64,000 nucleotides of DNA from Pseudomonas rhizophila (GTDB lineage: Bacteria; Pseudomonadota; Gammaproteobacteria; Pseudomonadales; Pseudomonadaceae): the NCBI RefSeq assembly GCF_003033885.1, contig NZ_CP024081.1:3286046-3350045 (forward strand), given 5' to 3'. The notes under the pieces were generated by a model that saw nothing but the letters and a program-made list of their open reading frames with translations, ran no database searches and had not been told where the DNA came from. The translations under genes and the position numbers were made by a program. Shown here in pieces: positions 55,355-64,000 of this stretch (its first letter is position 1; every line of letters starts with the position of its first letter).

Positions 55355-56887
55355 TTACCGGGCCGAAGCGAGTTGAGAGAAGGCGGTGCCGAGCCACTGC
55401 TGCACGCCATGCATCGTGGCGGCAGAGGTGTCGAGGAACGGTTGCGGGTAGACGCCGAGGTAAACCAGCAGCACCGCAAGGCCGAGCACCATGATCAGTT
55501 CGCGACCGTCCATGCCGCGCAGCACTTCATCCGACTTGGTCGGGCCGAAGTAGGCGCGGTGGATCATGATCAGCGAGTAGACCGAACCGAACACCAGGCC
55601 AGAGGTGGCGATGGCGGTGATCCACGGAGCGCTGACGAACGAGCCGATCAGGATCAGGAACTCGCCGACGAAGTTACCGGTGCCCGGCAGGCCCAGGGAC
55701 GCCGCGGCGAAGAACAGACTGATGGCCGGCAGGTAAGCGATGCGCGACCAGATACCGCCCATCTCACGCATGTCCCGAGTGTGCAGACGCTCGTACAACT
55801 GGCCGCTGAGGATAAACAGTGCCGCAGCCGACAGGCCGTGGGCCAGCATCTGGATCACCGCGCCTTGCAGGGCCAACTGGCTGCCGGAGTAGATCCCGAT
55901 CAGCACAAAGCCCATGTGCGAAACACTGGAGAAGGCGATCAGGCGCTTGATGTCGGTCTGGGCGAACGCCAGGAACGCACCGTAGAAAATCCCGATCAGA
56001 CCCAGGGTCATGGCAATCGGCGCGAACTCGGCCGAGGCATTGGGGAACAGCGGCAGGGCGAAACGCAGCAGGCCGTAGGCGGCGGTTTTGAGCAGGATAC
56101 CGGCCAGGTCCACGGAACCTGCGGTCGGCGCCTGGGCGTGGGCGTCCGGCAGCCAGGAGTGGAACGGCACCACCGGCAGCTTCACCGCGAAGGCAATGAA
56201 GAAGCCCAGCATCAGCACGTACTCGGTGGTGCGCGACATCTGCACTTTCAACAGGTCGGCGTAGTTGAAGGTAATCACGCCGGTGTTGTTGAAGTTGACC
56301 AGCACCAGGCCAAGGATCGCCACCAGCATGATCAGGCCGGAAGCCTGGGTGAAGATGAAGAACTTGGTCGCCGCGTAGATCCGGGTTTTCTTGCCGTCCG
56401 AAGAACTGTGACCCCAGAGCGCGATGAGGAAGTACATCGGCACCAGCATCATTTCCCAGAAGAAGAAGAACATGAACAGGTCCAGCGCCAGGAACACGCC
56501 GACAACACCGCCCAAGATCCACATCAGGTTCAGGTGGAAGAAACCGACGTGACGCTGGATCTCTTTCCAGGAGCACAGGACCGAGAGGATACCCAGCAGG
56601 CCGGTCAGCAGGATCATCAGCAGCGACAGGCCGTCGAGAGCCAGATGCACGCTGATACCGAAGCGTTCGATCCAGATGTGCTTGAACTCAAGCGCCCAGG
56701 TCGGATCGGCGCCAGGGGCCGGAGCAAATGAATAGTCGCCGGTCGCCCAGAGCCAGAGGCCGAGTGCGAGTTCCAGGGACATGGTCAGCAGCGCAATCCA
56801 GCGCGGGAGGGTGGAGCTTGAACGCTCCGCCATCCAGCACAGCAGGCCGCCGATGAAGGGGATCAGGATTAGCCAGGGCAGAATCAT
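55355..56887 (-). CDS. nuoM: NADH-quinone oxidoreductase subunit M
   Basis: A 510-residue antiporter-like subunit with about 14 segments. Key motifs are [19 protein letters not shown] with the membrane glutamate, [33 protein letters not shown] with the lysine, and [22 protein letters not shown]. It pumps protons in the distal arm of complex I. It lies 39 bases after nuoL. Confidence 0.95.
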   Translation of the reverse strand: MILPWLILIPFIGGLLCWMAERSSSTLPRWIALLTMSLELALGLWLWATGDYSFAPAPGADPTWALEFKHIWIERFGISVHLALDGLSLLMILLTGLLGILSVLCSWKEIQRHVGFFHLNLMWILGGVVGVFLALDLFMFFFFWEMMLVPMYFLIALWGHSSSDGKKTRIYAATKFFIFTQASGLIMLVAILGLVLVNFNNTGVITFNYADLLKVQMSRTTEYVLMLGFFIAFAVKLPVVPFHSWLPDAHAQAPTAGSVDLAGILLKTAAYGLLRFALPLFPNASAEFAPIAMTLGLIGIFYGAFLAFAQTDIKRLIAFSSVSHMGFVLIGIYSGSQLALQGAVIQMLAHGLSAAALFILSGQLYERLHTRDMREMGGIWSRIAYLPAISLFFAAASLGLPGTGNFVGEFLILIGSFVSAPWITAIATSGLVFGSVYSLIMIHRAYFGPTKSDEVLRGMDGRELIMVLGLAVLLVYLGVYPQPFLDTSAATMHGVQQWLGTAFSQLASAR

Positions 56888-56926
56888 GACGGGCTCGTTT
56901 CCTTTCGCAAGTTCGCAAGGTTCATA

Positions 56927-58780
56927 TCAGACCGCTACCAGCACGATGGCGCCGATAACCAGCACGGCGCCAGCCGCCATGGAAGCCGCATACCAACGCA
57001 GTTGACCGGTCTCGGTACGGCTCAGGGCAGTGTGGCCGCCCTTGGCCATGCGCGGGATCAGGCCAATGGTCTGGTCGAGCGGGTCTTTGCGCAGAATGTG
57101 GCTGATCGCAAGGTATGGCTTGACGAACAGTTTGTCGTAGATCCAGTCGAAGCCCCAGGCAGCGAACCACCAGGCCGAAAGGAATCGCCCGATGCCGCTG
57201 TTGGCGATCGCCGTGACGAAGCGACGCTTGCCCAGGAACAGCAGGGCGGCCAGCAGGATACCGGCCAGGGCAATGGCGCCCGAAGCGATTTCCAGGCTGT
57301 GCTTGGCGTCGCCGCCGGCATGGCCGACGCTTTGCGGCAGGACATCGGCCAGCGGTGGCGTGATCATTGCGCCGACGAAGGTCGACAGCACGATCAGCAC
57401 CGACAGTGGCAGCCAGTGGGCAATGCCGTGGCCAGCGTGGGCTTCGGTCTTGGCTTCACCGTGGAACGCGATGAAGATCAGGCGGAAGGTGTACAGCGAG
57501 GTCATGAACGCACCCACCAGGCCGGCATAGAGCAGACCCTGGTTACCGCTGGCGAACGCTTCCCAGAGGATCTCGTCCTTGGAGTAGAAACCGGCGGTGA
57601 CCAGTGGCAGGGCCGCCAGGGCCGCGCCGCCGACGATGAAGCTGGCGTAGGCCAGTGGCAGTTTCTTCCACAGGCCGCCCATCTTGAAGATGTTCTGCTC
57701 GTGGTGGCAGGCAACGATCACCGCACCGGAAGCAAGGAACAGCAGCGCCTTGAAGAAGGCGTGGGTCATCAGGTGGAAGATCGCGCCTTCCCAGGCGCCG
57801 ACGCCCAGGGCCAGGAACATGTAGCCGATCTGGCTCATGGTCGAGTAGGCGAGGATACGCTTGATGTCGGTCTGGACCAGGGCTGCGAAACCGGCCAGCA
57901 CCAATGTCACGCCGCCGACGATGCCGACCAGGTGCAGGATGTCTGGCGCCAGGGCGAACAGGCCGTGGGTACGGGCGATCAGGTAGACACCGGCGGTCAC
58001 CATGGTTGCGGCGTGGATCAGTGCCGAAACCGGGGTAGGGCCAGCCATCGCATCCGCCAGCCAGGTCTGCAACGGCAGTTGCGCGGATTTACCGACAGCG
58101 CCGCCCAGCAGCATCAGGGTCGCCAGGACGATCCAGAAGTCGCCGGCCTGGAAGTGCTGCGGAGCACGTACCAGCAGCTCCTGGATGTTCAGGGTGCCCA
58201 GTTGCTGGAACAGGATGAACAGGCCGATGGCCATGAACACGTCGCCGATCCGGGTCACGATGAACGCCTTGAGCGCCGCGTTACCGTTGTTGCGGTTGCT
58301 GTAGTAGAAACCGATCAGCAGGTACGAGCACAGGCCCACGCCTTCCCAGCCGAAGTACAGGAACAGCAGGTTATCGCCGAGCACCAGGAACAGCATGCTG
58401 GCGATGAACAGGTTGGTGTAGGCGAAGAAGCGCGAGTAACCGGCTTCGCCGCGCATGTACCAGGAGGCGAACAGGTGGATCAGGAAACCCACGCCGACCA
58501 CCACGCCCAGCATGGTCACCGACAGGCCATCCAGGTACAGGGCGAAGTTCGGCGTGAAGCCTTCCACCGCCATCCACTGCCACAGCACCTGCACGTACGC
58601 GCCACCTTCAGGCGGGGCGACGTTGAACTGCCAGATCACGTAGGCCGTGACGATGGCAGACAGGCCGATGGACCCCACGCCAACCAGCGCCGAAAGGTTT
58701 TCCGACCAGCGTCCACGAGAGAACGACAGCAGCAGGAAACCGATGAGGGGAAATACGAAAGTCAGAAAGAGTAGGTTCAT
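56927..58780 (-). CDS. nuoL: NADH-quinone oxidoreductase subunit L
   Basis: A 617-residue distal antiporter-like subunit. Motifs are [54 protein letters not shown] (lysine replaced by the S/T-rich NuoL pattern) and [22 protein letters not shown]. The C-terminal amphipathic long-helix region of NuoL is at ~520-590 ([20 protein letters not shown]). Its ATG overlaps nuoK's stop by four bases. Confidence 0.95.
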   Translation of the reverse strand: MNLLFLTFVFPLIGFLLLSFSRGRWSENLSALVGVGSIGLSAIVTAYVIWQFNVAPPEGGAYVQVLWQWMAVEGFTPNFALYLDGLSVTMLGVVVGVGFLIHLFASWYMRGEAGYSRFFAYTNLFIASMLFLVLGDNLLFLYFGWEGVGLCSYLLIGFYYSNRNNGNAALKAFIVTRIGDVFMAIGLFILFQQLGTLNIQELLVRAPQHFQAGDFWIVLATLMLLGGAVGKSAQLPLQTWLADAMAGPTPVSALIHAATMVTAGVYLIARTHGLFALAPDILHLVGIVGGVTLVLAGFAALVQTDIKRILAYSTMSQIGYMFLALGVGAWEGAIFHLMTHAFFKALLFLASGAVIVACHHEQNIFKMGGLWKKLPLAYASFIVGGAALAALPLVTAGFYSKDEILWEAFASGNQGLLYAGLVGAFMTSLYTFRLIFIAFHGEAKTEAHAGHGIAHWLPLSVLIVLSTFVGAMITPPLADVLPQSVGHAGGDAKHSLEIASGAIALAGILLAALLFLGKRRFVTAIANSGIGRFLSAWWFAAWGFDWIYDKLFVKPYLAISHILRKDPLDQTIGLIPRMAKGGHTALSRTETGQLRWYAASMAAGAVLVIGAIVLVAV

Positions 58781-59085
58781 CCGCGCATCTCGCTGGCAGC
58801 GTCGATATCGAGAGTGTGGAAGCGGCGATACAGCTGCAACAGAATCGCCAGGCCGATACTGGCCTCAGCGGCTGCCAGGCTGATCACCAGGATGAACATG
58901 ACTTGTCCATCCGGCTGCGCCCAGCGAGCGCCCGCGACGATGAAGGCCAGGGCGGAGGCATTCATCATGACCTCCAGGCTCATCAGCACGAACAGAATGT
59001 TGCGGCGGACCATCAGGCCGACCAGACCGAGGCAGAACAGGATGCCGGCAACCGCCAGACCATGCTCGAGAGGGATAGCAGGCAT
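58777..59085 (-). CDS. nuoK: NADH-quinone oxidoreductase subunit K
   Basis: A 102-residue three-helix subunit. The conserved glutamates lie in [16 protein letters not shown] and [19 protein letters not shown], which form part of the proton path. I start it at the ATG at 59085 ([14 protein letters not shown]) behind AAGGAG at eight bases. The open frame extends 19 codons into nuoJ without support. It lies four bases after nuoJ. Confidence 0.95.
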   Translation of the reverse strand: MPAIPLEHGLAVAGILFCLGLVGLMVRRNILFVLMSLEVMMNASALAFIVAGARWAQPDGQVMFILVISLAAAEASIGLAILLQLYRRFHTLDIDAASEMRG

Positions 59086-59089
59086 GTGA

Positions 59090-59590
59090 TTACTCCTTCG
59101 CCTCGTTACGGCCCAAATGGAACGCCGTGACGGCTGCGGCAAGCAGCAGCATCGAGGCGAGTTCGACCACCAGCAGGTACGGACCGAACAGGCTGATGCC
59201 CACGGCCTTGGCGTCTACGGTGGTGTGGCCGATGGCCTGGCCGCTCTGGTGAGCGAACAGTACATACAGCAGTTCACCCAGCAGCAGCGCGGCGAGAATC
59301 ACCGGCCCCGCCCAGATGCCCGGCTTGAGCCAGGAACGTTCTTGCTGCACCGAGGCCGGGCCCAGGTTCAGCATCATCACCACGAACACGAACAGCACCA
59401 TGATGGCGCCGGCGTAGGCGATCACTTCCAGCGCACCGGCAAACGGCGCACCGAGGCTGAAGAAGGTCATGGCCACGGCGATCAGCGAGATGATCAGGTA
59501 GAGCAGGGCGTGCACAGGGTTGGTGTTGGTGACCACTCGAAGCGTGGAGACCACCGCGATACCCGATGCGAAATAGAAAGCGAATTCCAT
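59090..59590 (-). CDS. nuoJ: NADH-quinone oxidoreductase subunit J
   Basis: A 166-residue membrane subunit with five segments. The conserved region [51 protein letters not shown], seen here in parts, includes the pi-bulge helix with the [13 protein letters not shown] motif. It couples quinone reduction to the proton path. It lies nine bases after nuoI. Confidence 0.95.
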   Translation of the reverse strand: MEFAFYFASGIAVVSTLRVVTNTNPVHALLYLIISLIAVAMTFFSLGAPFAGALEVIAYAGAIMVLFVFVVMMLNLGPASVQQERSWLKPGIWAGPVILAALLLGELLYVLFAHQSGQAIGHTTVDAKAVGISLFGPYLLVVELASMLLLAAAVTAFHLGRNEAKE

Positions 59591-59599
59591 CTTTCTTCC

Positions 59600-60148
59600 T
59601 TAAGGCAGCAAGCTCTTCACGTTGATCGGTTCGGCTTCATTTTGCGCGGCGCCTTTTGGCTTACCGGCAATGGCCATACCTGCAACACGATAGAAGTTGT
59701 AATCAGGGTTTTTACCGGGACCGGAAATCAGCAGATCTTCTTTCTCGTACACCAGGTCCTGACGTTTGAACTCGGCCATTTCGAAATCCGGCGTGAGCTG
59801 GATCGCGGTGGTCGGGCACGCTTCCTCGCAGAGGCCGCAGAAAATGCAGCGCGAGAAGTTGATACGGAAGAAGTCCGGGTACCAGCGACCGTCTTCGGTT
59901 TCGGCTTTCTGCAACGAGATGCAGCCCACCGGGCACGCCACGGCGCACAGGTTGCAGGCCACGCAGCGTTCTTCGCCGTCGGGATCGCGGGTCAGGACGA
60001 TGCGGCCGCGATAACGCGGCGGCAGGTAGACCGCTTCTTCAGGGTATTGCAGGGTGTCGCGCTTGCGAAAGCCATGGCCGAAGATCATGACCAGGCTTCG
60101 CAGTTGGGTACCGGTACCCTTAACGATGTCGCCAATATATTTGAACAT
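59600..60148 (-). CDS. nuoI: NADH-quinone oxidoreductase subunit I
   Basis: A 182-residue ferredoxin-type subunit of the peripheral arm. Two [4Fe-4S] motifs are [15 protein letters not shown] (~res 63-77) and [12 protein letters not shown] (~103-114). These are clusters N6a and N6b, which pass electrons toward N2. It lies 11 bases after nuoH. Confidence 0.96.
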   Translation of the reverse strand: MFKYIGDIVKGTGTQLRSLVMIFGHGFRKRDTLQYPEEAVYLPPRYRGRIVLTRDPDGEERCVACNLCAVACPVGCISLQKAETEDGRWYPDFFRINFSRCIFCGLCEEACPTTAIQLTPDFEMAEFKRQDLVYEKEDLLISGPGKNPDYNFYRVAGMAIAGKPKGAAQNEAEPINVKSLLP

Positions 60149-60159
60149 GGGTCAAATCC

Positions 60160-61167
60160 TCACTGAACCGCGGCCGCAGGCGTGTTCATCAACACGATCG
60201 CAGCGGTCACCAGCAAATTGATCAGGGTCAGCGGCAGGCAGAATTTCCAGCTGAAGTCCATCACCTGGTCGTAGCGCGGGCGCGGGATCGAGGCGCGCAG
60301 CAGGACGAACAGCATGATGAAGAACGCGGTCTTCAGGGCGAACCAGACGAAGGACAGTTGCGGCAGGATGCCGAACGGACCGTGCCAGCCACCGAAGAAC
60401 AACGTCACCAGCAGTGCCGAGATCAGGATGATGCCGATGTATTCACCGACGAAAAACATGCCCCATTTCATGCCGGCATATTCGATGTGATAGCCGTCGG
60501 CCAGTTCCTGTTCCGCTTCCGGTTGGTCGAAGGGGTGACGGTGAGTCACGGCCACGCCGGCCACGAAGAAGGTACAGAAACCGAAGAACTGCGGAATGAT
60601 GAACCACAGGTTCTGGGCCTGGTACTCGACGATGTCGCGCATGTTGAACGAGCCGGCCTGGACCACCACGCCCATGAGCGCCAGGCCCATGAACACTTCG
60701 TAGGACACGGTCTGGGCCGAGGCCCGCAGGCTGCCCAGCAGGGCGAACTTGTTGTTGCTCGACCAGCCGGCGAACAGCACCGCGTACACCGACAGACCCG
60801 CCATGGCGAAGAAGAACAGCAGGCCGATGTTCAGGTCCGCCACGCCCCAGGTCGGGGTGATCGGGATGATCGCGAAGGCGATCAGCAAGGCGCTCATGGC
60901 CACGACCGGTGCCAGGGTGAAGATCACCTTGTCGGCAAACGGCGGCGTCCAGTCTTCCTTGAAGAACATCTTGATCATGTCGGCGGCGATCTGGAACATG
61001 CCGAACGGGCCGACGCGGTTCGGACCGTAGCGGTCCTGCCACCAGCCCAGCAGGCGACGTTCGACGAAACTCAGCAGCGCACCGCAGACCACCACGGCCA
61101 GCAGAATCACGATGGCCTTGAGAACCGTCAGGATCACGTCGATCACTTCAGGGGTAAACCAGCTCAT
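60160..61167 (-). CDS. nuoH: NADH-quinone oxidoreductase subunit H
   Basis: A 335-residue membrane subunit with about eight helices forming part of the quinone chamber. Conserved segments are [74 protein letters not shown] in parts, and [23 protein letters not shown]. Its ATG overlaps the nuoG stop by four bases. Confidence 0.96.
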   Translation of the reverse strand: MSWFTPEVIDVILTVLKAIVILLAVVVCGALLSFVERRLLGWWQDRYGPNRVGPFGMFQIAADMIKMFFKEDWTPPFADKVIFTLAPVVAMSALLIAFAIIPITPTWGVADLNIGLLFFFAMAGLSVYAVLFAGWSSNNKFALLGSLRASAQTVSYEVFMGLALMGVVVQAGSFNMRDIVEYQAQNLWFIIPQFFGFCTFFVAGVAVTHRHPFDQPEAEQELADGYHIEYAGMKWGMFFVGEYIGIILISALLVTLFFGGWHGPFGILPQLSFVWFALKTAFFIMLFVLLRASIPRPRYDQVMDFSWKFCLPLTLINLLVTAAIVLMNTPAAAVQ

Positions 61168-63878
61168 TGCGCTGCCTCCTGCAGACCGTCGACGGTTTTG
61201 CCGAATATCGCCGGTGGAATACCCGCCAGGCCAGCCGGCAGGGCCACCAGGCCGGCGCCCAGTTCTTCATTGATGCGCAGCGGCAGACGCAAGGTCTGGC
61301 CCGCGACGTTCAGGCTCAGCAGGGCACCGTCGTTGACGCCCAGGCGATCGGCTTCGGACTTGGCCAGCGACACGTAGGCGGCCGGGATGCGTTCCTGGAC
61401 CGGAGCGGCTTTGGAAGAGTTCTCTTCACTGCCGAACAGGTGATGGAACGGTACGACCTGCCAGGTGCCCGGTGCCGGGTTGAAGGCGCGCGGCACGCTG
61501 GCGAACCAGCTCAGGCCATCGCCCTGGCTTTCGATCAGGCGAGTGCCCGGGTCACCGGCACGCAGGTGACCGCCGACTTCGTCCTGGAACTTGTTCCAGG
61601 CTTGCGGCGAGTTCCAGCCCGGCGACCAGGCGAACGGCACTTGCGAGCGCGGTTCGGCGGAGCCCGAGTAACCTTCCATGGAGAACGAGAACGCAGTGTC
61701 GTTGTCCTGGGAGGTCCGTGGTTCGTGGACGCTGATGTCGGCGCGCATCGCGGTGCGACCGGAGTAGCGCAGCGGTTCGCGGGCCAGCTTCAGGCCCTTG
61801 ATGCGGAACGCGGCCGATGGCGCGGCATCGACGATGCGAGCCAGTTGCGGGCTGCTCGAAGCGACGGCGGCGGTGACATGGTCCAGTTGCGTCCAGTCGA
61901 TCGGCTGGTTCAGCAAGGTGGCGCGCAGGGCATGCAGCCAGCGCCAGCCTTCATGGACCAGGATGCTGGCGTCCAGGTAAGTCGGGTCGAACACCTGGAA
62001 GAAGCGCTGGGCGCGACCTTCCTGGCTGACCAGCGTACCGTCGCCTTCAGCGAAGCTCGCCGCCGGCAGCACCAGGTGGGCGCGGTCGGTGGTGGCGGTT
62101 TTCTGGTGGTCGGCAACGATCAGCACTTTCGCGGCATTCAGGGCAGCGTCCACCCGGGCCTTGTCGGTGCGGGTGTACAGGTCGTTTTCCAGCACCACGA
62201 TGGCGTCGGCGCTGCCGTCGATCACCGCTTGCAGGGCCGCGTCCAGCGACTCGCCACCGAGCATGGCCAGGCCGAGGCTGTTGGCTTCCGGCACGATCAG
62301 GCTGATGGAACCGTTCTTCTCGCGCAGCTTCAGCGCCTTGGCGATGTTGGCGGCGGCTTCGATCAGTGCCTTGGAACCCAACGAGGTGCCGGCGATGATC
62401 AGTGGGCGTTTGGCCGCGAGCAGGGCGTCGGCGATACGCTGGGCCAGCGCGGCCGCTTCACTGTCCAAACCTTCGACGGCCGGGGCACTGGCGTCCAGGG
62501 CGTGGGCCACGGCAAAACCGATGCGCGCCAGGTCATCCGGTGCTGCGTGGACGCATTCTTCGGCGACGTCGTCGAGCTTGGTTTCAGCCAGGCTGGCAAT
62601 GAACAGCGGGTTCAGCGCGTGCTGGCCGATGTTCTTCACGGCGGCATCGAGCCATGGCTGTACGCGCATGGCGTCGGCCATGTCTTCAGCCTTGCCCTTG
62701 ACCGACTGGCGCAGGGCCAGGGCCATGCGCGCGGCGGTCTGGGTCAGGTCTTCACCCAGGACGAACACCGCATCGTGGTCTTCGATGTCACGCATCGTCG
62801 GCACGGGCAGCGGGCTGTCCTTGAGCACTTGCAGGACCAGGCGGATGCGTTCCAGCTCACCGGCTTCGATGCCACTGTAGAAGTGCTCGGCGCCGACCAG
62901 TTCACGCAGGGCGTAGTTGCTTTCCAGGCTGGCCCGTGGCGAACCGATACCGACGATGTTGCGCCCGCGCAGCAGTTCGGCGGCCTTGTCCAGCGCTTCG
63001 TCCAGGCTCAGCTTGGCGCCGTTGGCGAGCAATGGCTGGCGCGGACGATCCTTGCGGTTGACGTAGCCATAGCCGAAACGGCCACGGTCGCACAGGAAGT
63101 ACTGGTTCACCGAACCGTTGAAGCGGTTCTCGATGCGACGCAGTTCGCCGTAGCGTTCGCCCGGGGATATGTTGCAACCGCTGGAGCAGCCATGGCAGAT
63201 GCTCGGCGAAAACTGCATGTCCCACTTGCGGTTGTAGCGCTCGGAGTGAGTCTTGTCGGTGAACACACCGGTCGGGCAGACCTCGGTGAGGTTGCCGGAG
63301 AACTCGCTTTCCAGGGTGCCGTCTTCAACGCGACCGAAGTACACGTTGTCGTGGGCGCCGAACACGCCCAGGTCGGTGCCGCCGGCATAGTCCTTGTAGA
63401 AACGCACGCAGCGGTAGCAGGCGATGCAGCGGTTCATCTCGTGGGAGATGAACGGGCCCAGTTGCTGGTTCTGGTGGGTGCGCTTGGTGAAGCGATAACG
63501 GCGCTCGTTGTGGCCGGTCATCACCGTCATGTCTTGCAGGTGGCAGTGGCCGCCTTCCTCACAGACCGGGCAGTCGTGAGGGTGGTTGGTCATCAGCCAT
63601 TCGACGACGCTGGCGCGAAACACTTTCGCTTCTTCGTCGTCGATGGAGATCCAGCTGCCGTCGGTGGCGGGGGTCATGCAGGACATGACGATCCGACCAC
63701 GCTTGTCGTTTTCGTCGGTGTACTGCTTGACCGCGCATTGGCGACAGGCGCCTACGCTGCCAAGGGCGGGGTGCCAGCAGAAATAAGGGATGTCGAGGCC
63801 CAGGGACAGACATGCCTGTAACAGGTTGTCTGCGCCATCGACTTCGAGCTCTTTGCCGTCTACGTGGATAGTGGCCAT
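61164..63878 (-). CDS. nuoG: NADH-quinone oxidoreductase subunit G
   Basis: A 904-residue iron-sulfur subunit. The N-terminal [2Fe-2S] motif is [18 protein letters not shown] with C67-type VMSCMTP. The His-Cys3 cluster is [14 protein letters not shown], a [4Fe-4S] motif is [17 protein letters not shown] with CPTGVF, and the N7 cluster is [10 protein letters not shown] with FLCDRGRFG. The remaining ~650 residues are a molybdopterin-oxidoreductase-like domain without cofactor role. A full-length antisense frame is a coding shadow. Confidence 0.95.
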   Translation of the reverse strand: MATIHVDGKELEVDGADNLLQACLSLGLDIPYFCWHPALGSVGACRQCAVKQYTDENDKRGRIVMSCMTPATDGSWISIDDEEAKVFRASVVEWLMTNHPHDCPVCEEGGHCHLQDMTVMTGHNERRYRFTKRTHQNQQLGPFISHEMNRCIACYRCVRFYKDYAGGTDLGVFGAHDNVYFGRVEDGTLESEFSGNLTEVCPTGVFTDKTHSERYNRKWDMQFSPSICHGCSSGCNISPGERYGELRRIENRFNGSVNQYFLCDRGRFGYGYVNRKDRPRQPLLANGAKLSLDEALDKAAELLRGRNIVGIGSPRASLESNYALRELVGAEHFYSGIEAGELERIRLVLQVLKDSPLPVPTMRDIEDHDAVFVLGEDLTQTAARMALALRQSVKGKAEDMADAMRVQPWLDAAVKNIGQHALNPLFIASLAETKLDDVAEECVHAAPDDLARIGFAVAHALDASAPAVEGLDSEAAALAQRIADALLAAKRPLIIAGTSLGSKALIEAAANIAKALKLREKNGSISLIVPEANSLGLAMLGGESLDAALQAVIDGSADAIVVLENDLYTRTDKARVDAALNAAKVLIVADHQKTATTDRAHLVLPAASFAEGDGTLVSQEGRAQRFFQVFDPTYLDASILVHEGWRWLHALRATLLNQPIDWTQLDHVTAAVASSSPQLARIVDAAPSAAFRIKGLKLAREPLRYSGRTAMRADISVHEPRTSQDNDTAFSFSMEGYSGSAEPRSQVPFAWSPGWNSPQAWNKFQDEVGGHLRAGDPGTRLIESQGDGLSWFASVPRAFNPAPGTWQVVPFHHLFGSEENSSKAAPVQERIPAAYVSLAKSEADRLGVNDGALLSLNVAGQTLRLPLRINEELGAGLVALPAGLAGIPPAIFGKTVDGLQEAAQ

Positions 63879-64000
63879 GGTTCAAAGTTCTTCGTTGGCC
63901 CGGTGTCAGCGGGCGTGGCTAATGGAATCTTGTTATTCGTCCGAATCCAAACAGCCTTTCAAAGGCGTCATCGGACGAAAGGCGAAGGGCACGGACCCTT
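63879..64000. other. Region upstream of nuoG
   Basis: nuoF is expected upstream on this strand. Two minus-strand frames stay open to the edge and stop at about 63921 and 63935. Neither matches a NuoF C-terminus that I can recognise, so I cannot say whether these bases are the nuoF end or a spacer. Confidence 0.4.

Noticed and set aside
61167..63821. 884-codon plus-strand frame opposite nuoG, and similar long frames opposite nuoN, nuoM, nuoL, liuD, liuB and nuoH
   Set aside because: They mirror strongly conserved genes codon for codon, have low-complexity composition and show no recognisable domains. They are products of high GC third positions.
1..64000. CRISPR arrays, tRNA or rRNA genes, prophage
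   Set aside because: No regularly spaced direct repeats, no tRNA cloverleaf and no phage structural genes were seen. Recurrent repeats are REP palindromes. VgrG and the S24-like repressor stand alone.

Overview
The window reads as a chromosomal segment of a fluorescent-group Pseudomonas (high GC, densely packed genes, many Pseudomonas-type REP palindromes around the core TGTGGGAGC...GCTCGCGAT, a PrrF-type sRNA, a CrcZ/CrcY-type sRNA, a liu operon and a 13-subunit-type nuo operon). It is ordinary chromosome with catabolic islands. The only mobile-element trace is an IS110-family remnant that ends a truncated rhs gene.

Layout. 1-3.6 kb: 3'-truncated (window edge) vgrG, a YebC-family regulator and an LRR protein kinase. 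3.8-11.5 kb: a seven-gene minus-strand operon (ABC ATPase, two permeases, HcnA/B/C-like three-subunit flavoprotein oxidoreductase, solute-binding protein) with a divergent IclR regulator, probably import and oxidation of an amine or opine-like compound. 11.6-14.6 kb: ECF sigma/anti-sigma pair divergent from a catalase-family peroxidase and cytochrome b561, with two matching ECF-type promoters. 14.7-17.5 kb: M14 carboxypeptidase, PrrF sRNA with Fur box, DUF3077 protein, S24-like repressor. 17.5-27 kb: leucine/isovalerate degradation (liuABCD, acyl-CoA synthetase, mvaB, liuR) with four LiuR-type palindromes, and an embedded CrcY sRNA with sigma-54 promoter and CbrB-like sites. 27-30.5 kb: LysR regulator, acyl-CoA dehydrogenase, oxaloacetate-decarboxylase-like enzyme. 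30.6-37.9 kb: a seven-gene cluster of RpiR regulator, cysteine hydrolase, glutamine-synthetase-like ligase, N-formylglutamate-amidohydrolase-like enzyme, APC permease and paralogues of both arginine succinyltransferase subunits.

38-51 kb: phosphatase and cobF, ftrA divergent from a rhodanese, a basic-amino-acid binding protein with an AotO-like deacylase, esterase, membrane proteins, a LysR/YdcZ-pair divergon, selD-mnmH. 51.4-53.9 kb: truncated rhs fused to antisense IS110 sequence. 53.9-63.9 kb: nuoG to nuoN on the minus strand, encoding most of respiratory complex I.

The best candidates for undescribed biology are the RpiR/GS-like/AruFG-like cluster and the HcnABC-like transporter-oxidase operon, both without a known substrate. 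The clearest regulatory observations are the twin ECF promoters, the CrcY locus and the LiuR operator set.
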